Under the pieces are notes generated by a model, which saw nothing but the letters and a program-made list of their open reading frames with translations, made no database searches and was not told where the DNA came from. The position numbers were made by a program, and so were the translations under genes. From Phreatobacter cathodiphilus (lineage in GTDB: Bacteria > Pseudomonadota > Alphaproteobacteria > Rhizobiales > Phreatobacteraceae), in NCBI RefSeq assembly GCF_003008515.1, contig NZ_CP027668.1:922001-986000 (forward strand): a stretch of DNA of 64,000 nt. The letters run 5' to 3'. Positions 1 to 8,558 of this stretch are shown here, one piece after another; positions within the stretch are counted from its first letter, which is position 1; each line of letters begins with the position of its first letter.

Positions 1-1814
1 CCCGCCGCATCGACCGAGACCTCGGCAGCGGCGGCCACATAGCTGCCGAAGCCCATCTGCTGGGCGATGCCGCGGTGGACGCCTGCCGGCGGCGGCTTGT
101 CCCAGCCGATCCTCTCGGCCACCGCGTTCAGCACGGCGAGGTGGCGGGGATGGTTGCCCATCAGCTTGCGGCGGAAGGCGAGGGGATCCTGCCCCGCCGC
201 GTGGGCGAGCTCGTCGAGGAAGCACTCCAGGTAGATGGCATTCTGGTTGTGGTTCACGCCCCGCCAGAAATGCGGCGGCACGTGGGTGTTCCGCATGGCG
301 TGGTCGATCAGCAGGTTGGGGAAGGAATAGCCGATCTGGCTGTCGTTGCCGCCGGCGTTCAGCCCCTGGAACTGCACGGGATCGCGGCCGCTCTGCAGCG
401 CCGTGGGGAAAACGTAGGAGAGGATCGACTGGCCGGAGATGCGCATGTGCAGACCGACGACGTTTCCCTGTGCGTCGAGGCCGCCGGTGAGCTTGCACAT
501 GGTGACGGGGTGGTAGCGCCCCTGCACCATGTCCTCCTCGCGCGTCCATTGCGTCTTGATCGGCACGCCCGGCACCTGCCTGGCGATGGTGACGGCCTGG
601 ATGAGCCAGTCGTGGGTGGTTCGCCGGCCGAAGCCGCCGCCGAGATCGACGCGGTGCACGTCGCACGCCGTCTGCGGCAGGCCGGCGGCCTGGGCGGTCG
701 CGGCCAGCGCCGCCTCGCCGTTCTGGGTGGGGCACCAGACGTCACAGCGCGTCGGTGTCCACACCACCGTGGCGTTCATCGGCTCCATCGGCGCGTGATT
801 CTGGAAGGGGTACTCGTAGACGGCCTCCAGCTTCCGGGCCGCCCCGGCGATGGCGGCGCGGGCGTCGCCGTTGGTGTTGCCGACGAAGGCCTCCTGCGCA
901 TCGAGCCCCTCGCGCAACTGCGCCGCGATGGTTTCGGAGGACACCGCCCGGTTCGGCCCGTAGTCCCAGGTGACGGGCAGGGCGTCGAGGGCGGTCTTCG
1001 CCTGCCAGAACGTGTCGGCCACCACGGCGACCGCGGTGTCGGCGACCTTCAGCACGTGCCGCACGCCGGGCATGGAGGAGACCTTGGCGGCGTCGAAGGA
1101 CGCGACCTTGCCGCCGAACACGGGGCATTCCTTCGGTACGGCCACCAGCATGCCGGGCATCTTCAGGTCCGAGCCGTAGACAAGCGCGCCGGTGGTCTTC
1201 GCGGCGGTATCGAGACGCTTCGCCGAGGTGCCGATGACGGTCCAGTCCTTCGGGTCCTTCAAGGGCACGTTGGCGGGCGGCGTCAGGCGGGCGGCGGCGG
1301 CCGCGACCTGCCCGTAGCGCACGGACCGGCCGGACGCGGCGTGGGTGATGACGCTGTCCTTGGCGGTGCACTGCGCGGCCGGTACGCCCCAGGCGTCGGC
1401 GGCCGCCTGGATCAGCATGACGCGGGCGGTGGCGCCGCCGCGGCGGACGTATTCGTGGCTCTGGCGGATGCCCTGGCTGCCGGCGGTGAGGAAGGCGCCC
1501 CAGGCGCGGTTGCGGGCGAGGGACTGGCCGGGCGTCACGTATTCGGTGACGATCTTCGACCAGTCGCAGTGCAGCTCCTCCGCGATCATCTGGCAGAGCC
1601 CGGTGCGCGTGCCCTGGCCCATCTCGGAGCGCGCCATGCGCAGCACCACCGTGTCGTCGGGACGGATGACGACCCAGGCGTTGATCTCAGGGGTTGCGGC
1701 GGGCGCCGGCTGCTGGGCGAAGGCATCGGTCGGCAGGCAGAAGCCGACGGTGAGGCCGGCGGCGGCCTTGAGGACGGCGCGGCGGGAGGCGGTCGTGGTC
1801 TCGATGAGCGTCAT
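1..1814 (-). CDS. Molybdopterin-binding subunit of an aldehyde oxidase/xanthine dehydrogenase-family hydroxylase (IorB-like), C-terminus cut by window edge
   Basis: Partial gene, open through the left edge; 604 codons are visible. Starts MTLIETTTASRRAVLKAAAG, a twin-arginine-like leader (SRR plus hydrophobic stretch ending near AFA-QQP), so the enzyme is probably exported folded. The GQG stretch (MARSEMGQGTRTGLC) and GGFGRR motif are typical of the molybdopterin-binding subunit of isoquinoline 1-oxidoreductase-type enzymes, which hydroxylate N-heterocycles or aldehydes with water as oxygen donor. The gene for the small 2Fe-2S partner lies directly upstream on the same strand, 11 bases away, the usual order iorA-iorB. 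The substrate cannot be read from the sequence. The family is sure; the isoquinoline-type label is by resemblance only. Confidence 0.88.
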   Translation of the reverse strand, partial: MTLIETTTASRRAVLKAAAGLTVGFCLPTDAFAQQPAPAATPEINAWVVIRPDDTVVLRMARSEMGQGTRTGLCQMIAEELHCDWSKIVTEYVTPGQSLARNRAWGAFLTAGSQGIRQSHEYVRRGGATARVMLIQAAADAWGVPAAQCTAKDSVITHAASGRSVRYGQVAAAAARLTPPANVPLKDPKDWTVIGTSAKRLDTAAKTTGALVYGSDLKMPGMLVAVPKECPVFGGKVASFDAAKVSSMPGVRHVLKVADTAVAVVADTFWQAKTALDALPVTWDYGPNRAVSSETIAAQLREGLDAQEAFVGNTNGDARAAIAGAARKLEAVYEYPFQNHAPMEPMNATVVWTPTRCDVWCPTQNGEAALAATAQAAGLPQTACDVHRVDLGGGFGRRTTHDWLIQAVTIARQVPGVPIKTQWTREEDMVQGRYHPVTMCKLTGGLDAQGNVVGLHMRISGQSILSYVFPTALQSGRDPVQFQGLNAGGNDSQIGYSFPNLLIDHAMRNTHVPPHFWRGVNHNQNAIYLECFLDELAHAAGQDPLAFRRKLMGNHPRHLAVLNAVAERIGWDKPPPAGVHRGIAQQMGFGSYVAAAAEVSVDAA

Positions 1815-1825
1815 GTCGGCCTCCC

Positions 1826-2284
1826 TCAGCCCTGGCGGTTCGCGGCGGCCTGCTTGATGCCGGCGCGGACGCGGTTGTAGGTGCCGCACCGGCAGATGTT
1901 GGTCATCGCATTGTCGATGTCCTCGTCCGTCGGGTTCGGCTTCTCCGCGAGCAGGGCGGCGGCGGCCATGATCATGCCGGACTGGCAATAGCCGCACTGG
2001 GGCACGTCGAGGTCGCGCCAGGCGACCTGGATGGGGTGCATGCCGTTCGGCGACAGGCCCTCGATGGTGACGATCTTCTGGTCGGGGGTGACCGCGCTCA
2101 GCGGCATCGCGCAGGAGCGCACCGCCTGACCGTCGATATGCACCGTGCAGGCGCCGCAGGCGGCGATGCCGCAGCCGTACTTCGTGCCGGTGAGGCCCGC
2201 CTGCTCGCGCAGGGCCCAGAGCAGCGGCGTGTCGTCCGCCGCCTGAACGTCGACCACCTGGCCGTTGATGTTGAGTTTCGCCAC
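1826..2284 (-). CDS. 2Fe-2S subunit of molybdenum hydroxylase (IorA/CoxS-like)
   Basis: Small electron-transfer subunit of 152 residues, the normal length for this family. It has the plant-type ferredoxin ligands C38, C43, C46 and C58 (CGIAACGAC) and the second cluster ligands C97, C100, C131 and C133 (QCGYCQSG and NICRCG). It passes electrons from the molybdenum subunit encoded just downstream. The start is a GTG (reads as AKLNINGQ after Met) because a GGAG lies a few bases upstream and the family starts here; longer in-frame ATG starts would add about 115 arginine-rich residues with no resemblance to the family. No FAD subunit gene is visible, consistent with IorAB-type enzymes that use cytochromes or other acceptors. 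Confidence 0.93.
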   Translation of the reverse strand: MAKLNINGQVVDVQAADDTPLLWALREQAGLTGTKYGCGIAACGACTVHIDGQAVRSCAMPLSAVTPDQKIVTIEGLSPNGMHPIQVAWRDLDVPQCGYCQSGMIMAAAALLAEKPNPTDEDIDNAMTNICRCGTYNRVRAGIKQAAANRQG

Positions 2285-2484
2285 CGCCGTCTCCCTCGTT
2301 CGACCGGCCCTTCCCAGGCTCTTGTCTGGAACGAGTCCATCTTGGTCGGACCGCAGGCACAACCCGCTTCGACGCCGGCCGTCTTCACAATCCTGAGAGC
2401 CGTGGGTTCTGAGCCCGTGTCCTCCGATATCGCGGCGCCTGACGGGCCCGCGGGGCCGAGGGGAGGATCGATACGGCTGCGCTC

Positions 2485-2625
2485 GATCCCGGCGCCGCGG
2501 TGGAACCATTCGAGGCGCTCGCCGAGCACCAGGATCGCGAGGCCCGCCGAGAAGACGGGAGACAGGTGGAGGAAGGTCGCCCGATGCTCGCCAACCGGCG
2601 CGCCAGTGCTTCGAGCTGCGGCGCG
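2485..2625 (-). pseudogene. Remnant of an EamA/DMT-family transporter C-terminus
   Basis: Between the GntR gene and the iron-sulfur subunit lie about 417 bases with no convincing intact gene. One minus-strand frame carries a 47-residue piece containing [13 protein letters not shown] followed by [12 protein letters not shown], which is the conserved end of EamA drug/metabolite transporters (PVF...LGE, then a last helix). It is preceded by a stop codon at 2626-2628, and after GAGI the similarity ends where the last membrane helix should be. So this looks like a decayed, truncated transporter gene. The rest of the gap (2285-2484) probably holds the promoter of the molybdenum hydroxylase genes. 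The call rests on a short motif only. Confidence 0.5.
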
Positions 2626-2701
2626 TCATGGCAGCACATCCTCTCGATGGACGCGGTGTGTCGAGCCAGAGCCCGCGCTTGCCCCTCGGCCGCAGCGCCG
2701 T

Positions 2702-3661
2702 TCATCGGCTCGCCGGCTGCTCCTCGTCGCGGCCGGCCTTGCTGACCTCGATCGAACGGAGGGCATCCCGCTCGGCGCGGGCGAGGTGGTGGCGCAGCGC
2801 GGCCGCCGCCGCGCCAGGATCGCCGGCGAGAAGCGCGTCGATGACGACGATATGCTCGTTCGACCAGGCCATGACCCTTTCGGCCTCCTCGTAGGTGCCA
2901 AGCTCGAGAAGCCGGCGCAGATCGATCTGCTGCCGCACGGCCGCCACCAGAAATGGATTTCCGGTGAACCCGGCAAGCCCTCCGTGGAAGTCGGCATCCA
3001 GTGCCACGGCGATCGAACGGCGCATCAGCCGCTGCCTGCGGATATCCTCCGGGACCGTGGCGTCGCCGATGTCGGTCAGCAGCGCGACATGACGTTCGCG
3101 CAGCGTGTTCAGCACCCCGCTATCGGGTCGGAACGTGTCCAGCAGCAAGCTGGCAGGCTCCAGCATCAGGCGGAAATCATAGCTCGCGCGAACGCTGTCG
3201 ATATCGTTCATCGTTTCGACGAAGCGCCATGAGCGGCCAGCCCCCCGCATGAGCAGCCCGTCATCCACCAGCCGCCCGACCACGTGATCGAGGATCGGCC
3301 GGCTGACGGCATAGCGGGCCGACAACACGCCGCGAGAGACCTCGGAGGGAAGCGCGTTGGAGATCCTGTCCTTCAGAATCTGTCCGTAGAGCAGGTCCTC
3401 GGGAGCCGCGGGAGCTTCGAGGTGCAGGCTTCCGAACGCCGCGCCGTCCCGCAACAGAAAGAATCCCTGGTTCGGCCGGGCTTCGACGAGCCTCAGTTCG
3501 ATTAGCACCTTCATGGCGGCGCGCACCGGCGTGCGCGACAGGCCGAGCTGCCGGGCCAGCTCCAGTTCGGTGACATGCCGGCCCTCGCTCCAGCCGCAGC
3601 GGGCAGCCAGGTCGGCAATCTGGCGGGCGAGGGCGATGGTGCGTGAACGGGGCGGCTTCAT
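2702..3661 (-). CDS. GntR-family (FCD-type) transcriptional regulator
   Basis: 319 residues. The N-terminal winged helix-turn-helix covers roughly residues 8-75 (LARQLGLSRTPVRAAMKVL is the recognition region). The C-terminal helical domain is typical of the FadR/FCD branch, which binds small carboxylates or amino acids. It is divergently oriented to the ABC transporter/hydrolase operon that starts at 3874, with a 35-bp palindrome between them, so it most likely represses that operon and itself until a substrate-derived ligand binds. Its ATG follows the shared intergenic region directly. At 319 residues it is longer than the usual 220-250 for this branch. Ligand unknown. Confidence 0.88.
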   Translation of the reverse strand: MKPPRSRTIALARQIADLAARCGWSEGRHVTELELARQLGLSRTPVRAAMKVLIELRLVEARPNQGFFLLRDGAAFGSLHLEAPAAPEDLLYGQILKDRISNALPSEVSRGVLSARYAVSRPILDHVVGRLVDDGLLMRGAGRSWRFVETMNDIDSVRASYDFRLMLEPASLLLDTFRPDSGVLNTLRERHVALLTDIGDATVPEDIRRQRLMRRSIAVALDADFHGGLAGFTGNPFLVAAVRQQIDLRRLLELGTYEEAERVMAWSNEHIVVIDALLAGDPGAAAAALRHHLARAERDALRSIEVSKAGRDEEQPASR

Positions 3662-3706
3662 GGCTGCGGCACGCGCCTTGCTTTGTCGATGCGAGTTTCT
3701 ACGCCC

Positions 3707-3741
3707 TGCATTGTACTAACTGTCGCAATTAGAACAATGCA
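3707..3741. promoter_or_regulatory. Long palindromic operator between divergent GntR gene and transporter operon
   Basis: Two 13-base arms, TGCATTGTxCTAA and TTAGxACAATGCA, are inverted around a 9-base spacer. Only the x position fails to pair. It is AT-rich in GC-rich surroundings and lies 46 bases upstream of the GntR start and 133 bases upstream of the substrate-binding protein start. This is the expected place and size for a site bound by a dimeric GntR regulator that controls both directions. Confidence 0.7.
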
Positions 3742-3873
3742 GCAATCCTGAGGACCACGATGATCGTTCGCGCGCCGATTGCCTCCGAATGCGGCAGTTC
3801 CGCCGCTGATGGCAGGTGTCGACCCTGTCCCGCGCGAACTCCGCTCTGCACTGCTCAACCACCAGGAGTCCCC

Positions 3874-4704
3874 ATGTCTCGATCGTCCACTCATCCGCTG
3901 CATCGCGCTGCAGCCTGCCTTGTAGCCGCAGCCGCGACACTGTTCGCCATCGGCGTTGCAAAAGCCCAGCCGGCTGCACCGGCTCTGGTGTCGACGGGCA
4001 AGCTGACCTATGGCACCGCCGCCACCTTCGCGCCCTTCGAATACACGGTGGACGGCAAGCTGACCGGGTTCGACATCGATTTCATCGAGGCCATCGCCCG
4101 GAAACTGACGCTCGAGCCTGCGCCCCTCAACATCGAGTTCCGCGGGCTCATCCCGGCGCTGCAGGGGCGCCGCGTCGATATCATCAACTCGGCGATGTAC
4201 ATCAACCCGGCCCGCTCCGAGCAGGTCGATTTCGTGCCCTACATGAAGATCGGGCAGCAGATGGTGGTGCGCCGCGGCAACCCCCTCGCCATTCGCGGGC
4301 GCGATGACCTCTGCGGCCGCAAGGTGGCCGTGACCCTCGGCGGAATCCAGGAGACCTATGCCCGCCAGGACGCGGAGCGGTGCAAGACGGCCGGTCGTCC
4401 CGACCTGACGGTCATGACCTTCCCGACGGCGCAGGATTCGGCCCTGTCGGTCCGTCAGGGCCGTGCCGATGCCTATTACGAGAGCACGGCAGGGGTCGCC
4501 AAGATCGTCCTCGAGCGGTCCGACGTCTTCGAGGCGGTGGGCGAAGTCTTCGAGTTCGGCACGCAGATCGGGATCGCCGTGCGCAAGGGCGACACCGTCA
4601 TGGCCCGGCTGATCGCCGAGGCCATCGCCAAGGTGGTCGCCGACGGCACCTACAAGCAGCTGATGCAGAAGTACAACCTGCCGCCGGAAGGCAGCCTCTT
4701 CTGA
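3874..4704 (+). CDS. Polar amino acid ABC transporter, periplasmic substrate-binding protein
   Basis: 276 residues. Signal peptide about 1-31 (hydrophobic AACLVAAAATLFAIGV, cleavage after AKA). The mature part begins with the solute-binding family 3 pattern (GKLTYGTAATFAPFEY, then GKLTGFDIDFIEAIA), which binds amino acids or related cations. The ATG at 3874 is chosen because AGGAG sits 7 bases upstream and the signal peptide begins there. It is the first gene of an operon with a permease, ATPase and three enzymes, so the ligand is presumably the compound those enzymes break down. A strong hairpin follows the gene. Confidence 0.92.
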   Translation: MSRSSTHPLHRAAACLVAAAATLFAIGVAKAQPAAPALVSTGKLTYGTAATFAPFEYTVDGKLTGFDIDFIEAIARKLTLEPAPLNIEFRGLIPALQGRRVDIINSAMYINPARSEQVDFVPYMKIGQQMVVRRGNPLAIRGRDDLCGRKVAVTLGGIQETYARQDAERCKTAGRPDLTVMTFPTAQDSALSVRQGRADAYYESTAGVAKIVLERSDVFEAVGEVFEFGTQIGIAVRKGDTVMARLIAEAIAKVVADGTYKQLMQKYNLPPEGSLF

Positions 4705-4717
4705 TCCTCGCCATCCA

Positions 4718-4751
4718 TGGGCGCCGGGGCCGCAGGCGGGCCCGGCGCCCA
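4718..4751 (+). terminator. GC-rich hairpin after the substrate-binding protein gene
   Basis: A perfect 11-bp stem (TGGGCGCCGGG / CCCGGCGCCCA) with a 12-base loop and no T-run. Its position between the binding-protein gene and the permease gene suggests mRNA stabilisation or partial termination, which would keep the binding protein in excess over the membrane parts. Confidence 0.6.
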
Positions 4752-4784
4752 ACCTTCCGTCAGTGAGTGCCGATAGCAGGGCCT

Positions 4785-5519
4785 ATGATCTTCGACGCAC
4801 CCGACCTGATATGGACCTATCTCATCAGTGAGAGGTTCTACCATGCCGCGCTGATGACGCTGCTGATCAGCATCTGCTCGCTCGTCGGCGGCATGGTGGT
4901 CGGCCTCGTGCTGGCCCTCATGCAGGAAGCGAAATGGGCTCCGCCGCGGATGCTGGCGGTCGGCTATCTCTGGCTGTTCCGCGGCACGCCGGTGCTTTTC
5001 CAGCTGATCTTCGTCTTCAACGTGTTGCCGTCCTTCGGCTTCGTGCTCTCGGGCTTTGCCTGCGCCATCCTGGCCCTGTCGCTCAACGAGGGAGCTTACA
5101 TGGCCGAGATCATGCGCTCCGGCATCCGCACGGTCGGCGCCGGCCAGCGCAATGCGGCTCGCGCGCTCGGCATGCCGGAATGGCAGGTGATGCGCTGGAT
5201 CATCCTGCCCCAGGCGCTGCGCGTGATCATTCCGCCGATCGGCAACCAGTTCATCGGCATGCTGAAGCTGTCGGCCCTCGTCTCGGTGATCGCGGTCGAG
5301 GAACTGCTGCTGGTCGCGAACCAGACGGCCTCGTCGAACTTCCGCTATCTCGAGGCGCTGGCGGCGGCCGGCATCTACTACCTCGCGATGACCACCGTGT
5401 TCATGCTGCTGCAGAGCCTGATCGAGCGGGCACTGCGCCGCCGTGGCCGGAGCGGCACCCGGGGCGGGCTGACCCAGCGCATGCTGAGCGCCACAGCCGA
5501 TCTGGGGAGGGTGCGATGA
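4785..5519 (+). CDS. Polar amino acid ABC transporter, permease
   Basis: 244 residues from ATG 4785 (MIFDAPDLIWTYL); an in-frame GTG at 4767 would add six residues. HisM/GlnP-type inner-membrane protein with about five helices and the EAA-loop region (MRSGIRTVGAGQRNAARALG) that docks to the ATPase. Only one permease gene is present, so it probably works as a homodimer. The stop codon overlaps the ATG of the ATPase gene (ATGA), showing translational coupling. Confidence 0.9.
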   Translation: MIFDAPDLIWTYLISERFYHAALMTLLISICSLVGGMVVGLVLALMQEAKWAPPRMLAVGYLWLFRGTPVLFQLIFVFNVLPSFGFVLSGFACAILALSLNEGAYMAEIMRSGIRTVGAGQRNAARALGMPEWQVMRWIILPQALRVIIPPIGNQFIGMLKLSALVSVIAVEELLLVANQTASSNFRYLEALAAAGIYYLAMTTVFMLLQSLIERALRRRGRSGTRGGLTQRMLSATADLGRVR

Positions 5520-6274
5520 GCGCCGATGCGAAGGTTCCGCTTCTCAAGGCCTCGGCCATCCACAAGAGCTACGGCGATCTCAGCGTGCTGCGTGGCGTCG
5601 ATCTGAAGGTGACGCGCGGCGAATGCCTGTGCATCGTCGGCCCGTCCGGCTCCGGCAAGTCGACGCTCCTGCGCTGCATCAACCTGCTGGAGCCGATCGA
5701 GAGCGGCCGCATCCTGTTCGAGGGCGACGATATCGCCGGCGCTCCCAAGTCGCGGGCCCCGGCCGTTCGCCAGCGGATCGGCATGGTCTTCCAAAATTTC
5801 GAGCTGTTCCAGCACCTCTCGGCACGCGACAACGTCGCGCTGGCGCCCGTCAAGGTGAAGGGGATGTCGCGCACGCAGGCCCTGGAGCGCGCCCAGATGC
5901 TGCTGGAGAAGGTGCACCTGCCCGACAAGGGCGACGCTTTCCCCGACGAGTTGTCGGGCGGCCAGCAGCAGCGCGTCGCGATCGCCCGCGCCCTCGCCAT
6001 GGAGCCGGCCCTCATGCTCTACGACGAGCCGACCAGCGCGCTCGATCCCGAGACCGTCGGCGAGGTGCTGCAGGTCATGCAGGAACTGGCCGAAGAGGGC
6101 CGCACCAGCATCGTCGTGACCCACGAGATGGGCTTTGCCCGCCGCGCCGCCGATCGCGTGATGTTCATGGACGGCGGCCTGTTCGTGCACGAGGCGCCGC
6201 CGGCCGACTTCTTCTCACCCGATGCCACTGTGCCGGAGCGGCTCGCGCGGTTCCTCGGACGGCTTTCGCATTGA
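5516..6274 (+). CDS. Polar amino acid ABC transporter, ATP-binding protein
   Basis: 252 residues. Walker A GPSGSGKS at residues 42-49, Q-loop in VFQNFELF, signature LSGGQQQR, Walker B LMLYDEP and switch histidine in VTHEMG are all present, so the ATPase looks active. It belongs to the GlnQ/HisP branch that powers polar amino acid import. It overlaps the permease stop by four bases and is followed after 11 bases by the M20 hydrolase gene in the same operon. Confidence 0.94.
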   Translation: MSADAKVPLLKASAIHKSYGDLSVLRGVDLKVTRGECLCIVGPSGSGKSTLLRCINLLEPIESGRILFEGDDIAGAPKSRAPAVRQRIGMVFQNFELFQHLSARDNVALAPVKVKGMSRTQALERAQMLLEKVHLPDKGDAFPDELSGGQQQRVAIARALAMEPALMLYDEPTSALDPETVGEVLQVMQELAEEGRTSIVVTHEMGFARRAADRVMFMDGGLFVHEAPPADFFSPDATVPERLARFLGRLSH

Positions 6275-6285
6275 GCATCCCGGAT

Positions 6286-7440
6286 ATGACGATGACTGCA
6301 GAGCGCCTGATCGCAAGGCTCGAAAGGCTGGTCGGGTTCGACACGCAGAACCCCCCGGGCGCGCGGGAGGCGGCCTGCGCCGACTGGGTGGCGGCGGAGC
6401 TGCGTGCGCTCGGCTTAGCCGTCGAGATCGACGGCTTCGACGAGGGCAGGGCCAATGTGGTGGCGACCCTCGAGAACGGGCCCGGCCCCTGCTTCGCCTT
6501 CAACACCCATATGGACGTCGTGCCGGTCGGCGCCGGCTGGACCACCGATCCCATGCGACTGACGGCCGTCGGCGACAGGCTGCACGGACGCGGCGCCTGC
6601 GACGCCAAGGGCCCGCTCGCCGCCATGCTCGAGGCCGTGGACATGCTGGCCGCCGGCCGCAGCCGGTGGTCCGGCACGCTGATGGCGGTCTTCGTCGCCG
6701 ACGAGGAAGCCTCGTCCCGCGGCGCACGCCGCTATGCCGCGACCAAGCCCCCGATCGACTATGTCGTCGTGGGCGAGCCGAGCGGCAATGCGCCGATCAT
6801 CGCGCACAAGGGCAGCCTGAGGCCGCTGGTCCGCGTCGGCGGCCGCACCGCCCATTCCGGAACGCCCGATCTCGGGCTGAACGCCATTTTCGAAGCCGGC
6901 CGGCTGCTGCCGAGGATTGCCGCCGCCCATGCGGCGCTGAAGGCGAAGGTGCATCCGCTGATCGGCTCGCCGAGCCTGACCGTCACCCGGGCGAACGCCG
7001 GGGTCGCCGACAATGTCGTGCCCGACGCCTGCGACCTGCTGCTCGACCGGCGGCTTATCCCCGGCGAGACCGAAGCGGCTGCGGTGGCCGAGATCGAGGC
7101 CATGCTTCAGGCCGCCGGCGACGAGGACGGCATCGCCGCGCGCATCGTCGAGCTGAAGCCGACCACCGGCGGGGCTGCCGATACCCCGGCCGACCATCCG
7201 ATCGTGCTGGCGGCGAGCGCGGCCGGCGAGCGCCACGGCGTGGGCGATGCCCGTCCCATCGGTTTCCAGGGCGCCTGCGACTTCGTCCATTTCCGCGAGG
7301 TGGGCGCGCAGGGTGTCGTGCTGGGCCCCGGCGATCTCGCGGTCGCCCACAAGCCCGACGAATATGTCCCGCGCGCCGAGCTGGAGGCCGCGGCCCTCAT
7401 CTATCGCGACATCGCGCTCGCCATGTTGCCACGGTCATGA
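6286..7440 (+). CDS. M20-family zinc peptidase/deacylase (ArgE/DapE-like)
   Basis: 384 residues. All expected metal ligands of the M20 family are visible: H in NTHMDVVP, bridging D in GACDAKG, the catalytic and metal glutamates in ADEEASS, the acidic residue in VGEPSG and the late H in VAHKPDEY. Such enzymes remove an N-acyl group or cut a dipeptide-like amide. Its place behind an amino acid importer suggests that it acts on the imported compound or an intermediate. ATG 6286 is taken; TTG 6271, which overlaps the ATPase stop, is possible but less likely. The stop overlaps the next ATG (ATGA). Confidence 0.9.
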   Translation: MTMTAERLIARLERLVGFDTQNPPGAREAACADWVAAELRALGLAVEIDGFDEGRANVVATLENGPGPCFAFNTHMDVVPVGAGWTTDPMRLTAVGDRLHGRGACDAKGPLAAMLEAVDMLAAGRSRWSGTLMAVFVADEEASSRGARRYAATKPPIDYVVVGEPSGNAPIIAHKGSLRPLVRVGGRTAHSGTPDLGLNAIFEAGRLLPRIAAAHAALKAKVHPLIGSPSLTVTRANAGVADNVVPDACDLLLDRRLIPGETEAAAVAEIEAMLQAAGDEDGIAARIVELKPTTGGAADTPADHPIVLAASAAGERHGVGDARPIGFQGACDFVHFREVGAQGVVLGPGDLAVAHKPDEYVPRAELEAAALIYRDIALAMLPRS

Positions 7441-8558
7441 GCCGCCGCATCCGGATCATCGGCCTGTCGCTCGGCTATGCCGGCGGGCTGGTGCTGCACA
7501 CGGCGTCATCCGGGTCGGTTCCCCGGCTCGACGAGCTTCGCCTCATCGTCGAGGAGGACGGCGCCCTTGCGGCAATCGGCGCGACGCGCCTCAACATCGC
7601 GTATCTCAGCGGCATTCCCGCCGCCGAGCTGAAAGCGGCGATCCTCGCCGTGGCCTCCAAGCTGGACTGGTCGGGTCCGCCCGCCGACTGGCCGGACCAG
7701 ATCGACGAGCGCTTTCCCGGCCTGCCCGCCCCCGTACGCATGCTGTTCGAAATGGCGGCGGCCGATGGCCGTGCGCGCGCTGAGGGCAGGACCCTGGCGG
7801 CCTCGCTGGGAGGCGGGGTCGCACCGGCCCCCCTGACGTCGGACACCAACCAGACGCTGTTCTGGCAGGACGATGACAGCCTCGTTGCCCGCGCCCGGGC
7901 CTATGCGGAGCGGGGCTTCCTCCAGCTGAAGCTGCGGATCGGCATTGCGGACTTTGCCGACGATCTGCGCAGACTCGCCCTGTTGCGGAGCGAGATCGGG
8001 CCCGCAGCCCGCCTGTCGGTCGATGCCAACGGGACCTGGGACGAAGCCTCCGCGCCGGGCCGGCTCGAGGGTCTGGCAAGGCTCGGCGTCGAATACGTCG
8101 AGCAGCCGTTGGCCGCGTCCGACTGGGCGGGCACGGTGCGTCTGGCGCGCGCGACGCCTGTCCCCATCATGCTCGACGAAGCCCTGTCCTCCTATGAGGC
8201 CATCGAGCGGCTGGCGGAGACGGGCGCCGCGCAGCTCGCGCATCTCAAGCTCGCCAAGCTCGGCGGCCTCGACCGGATGATGAGCGCGGCCCGCCTGCTG
8301 CAGGCAGCGGGCGTCGGCATCATGATCGGGCAGATGAACGAGGGCGCGCCCTCGACGCTGGCCGCCGCCCATGCCGCGATCGCCCTCGCGGCGCCGCTGC
8401 GCGAACTCTATGGCGCCGATCAGCTCGCCGACGAACCCGCCGAGCCCGCGCTCGTCTATGCGGACGGCGTTCTGCGGCTGCCCGCCGGGCCCGGCCTCGG
8501 GCTCGCCTCCCATCCCCATCCGCCCGATTGCGACCTTCACTGGGACCACACGTCATGA
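7437..8558 (+). CDS. Mandelate racemase/muconate lactonizing (enolase superfamily) enzyme
   Basis: 373 residues in the enolase fold: an N-terminal capping domain (about 1-120) and a TIM-barrel. Visible catalytic features are a KxR-type motif (LQLKLRIG), metal ligands D in SVDANGTW, E in VEQPL and D in LDEALS, and a second lysine in HLKLAKLGG. A lysine on each side of the barrel is typical of the MLE subgroup (dipeptide epimerases, N-acylamino acid racemases, OSBS, cycloisomerases). Next to the M20 deacylase, an epimerase or racemase of an N-acyl amino acid or dipeptide is plausible, but the substrate is unproven. ATGA overlaps occur at both ends of the gene. Confidence 0.88.
   Translation: MSRRIRIIGLSLGYAGGLVLHTASSGSVPRLDELRLIVEEDGALAAIGATRLNIAYLSGIPAAELKAAILAVASKLDWSGPPADWPDQIDERFPGLPAPVRMLFEMAAADGRARAEGRTLAASLGGGVAPAPLTSDTNQTLFWQDDDSLVARARAYAERGFLQLKLRIGIADFADDLRRLALLRSEIGPAARLSVDANGTWDEASAPGRLEGLARLGVEYVEQPLAASDWAGTVRLARATPVPIMLDEALSSYEAIERLAETGAAQLAHLKLAKLGGLDRMMSAARLLQAAGVGIMIGQMNEGAPSTLAAAHAAIALAAPLRELYGADQLADEPAEPALVYADGVLRLPAGPGLGLASHPHPPDCDLHWDHTS

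Noticed and set aside
2385-2705. 106-codon minus-strand frame overlapping the GntR stop by four bases
   Set aside because: The ATGA overlap looks like coupling, but the protein is Ser/Arg/Ala-rich without any motif, and another frame of the same DNA holds the EamA remnant.
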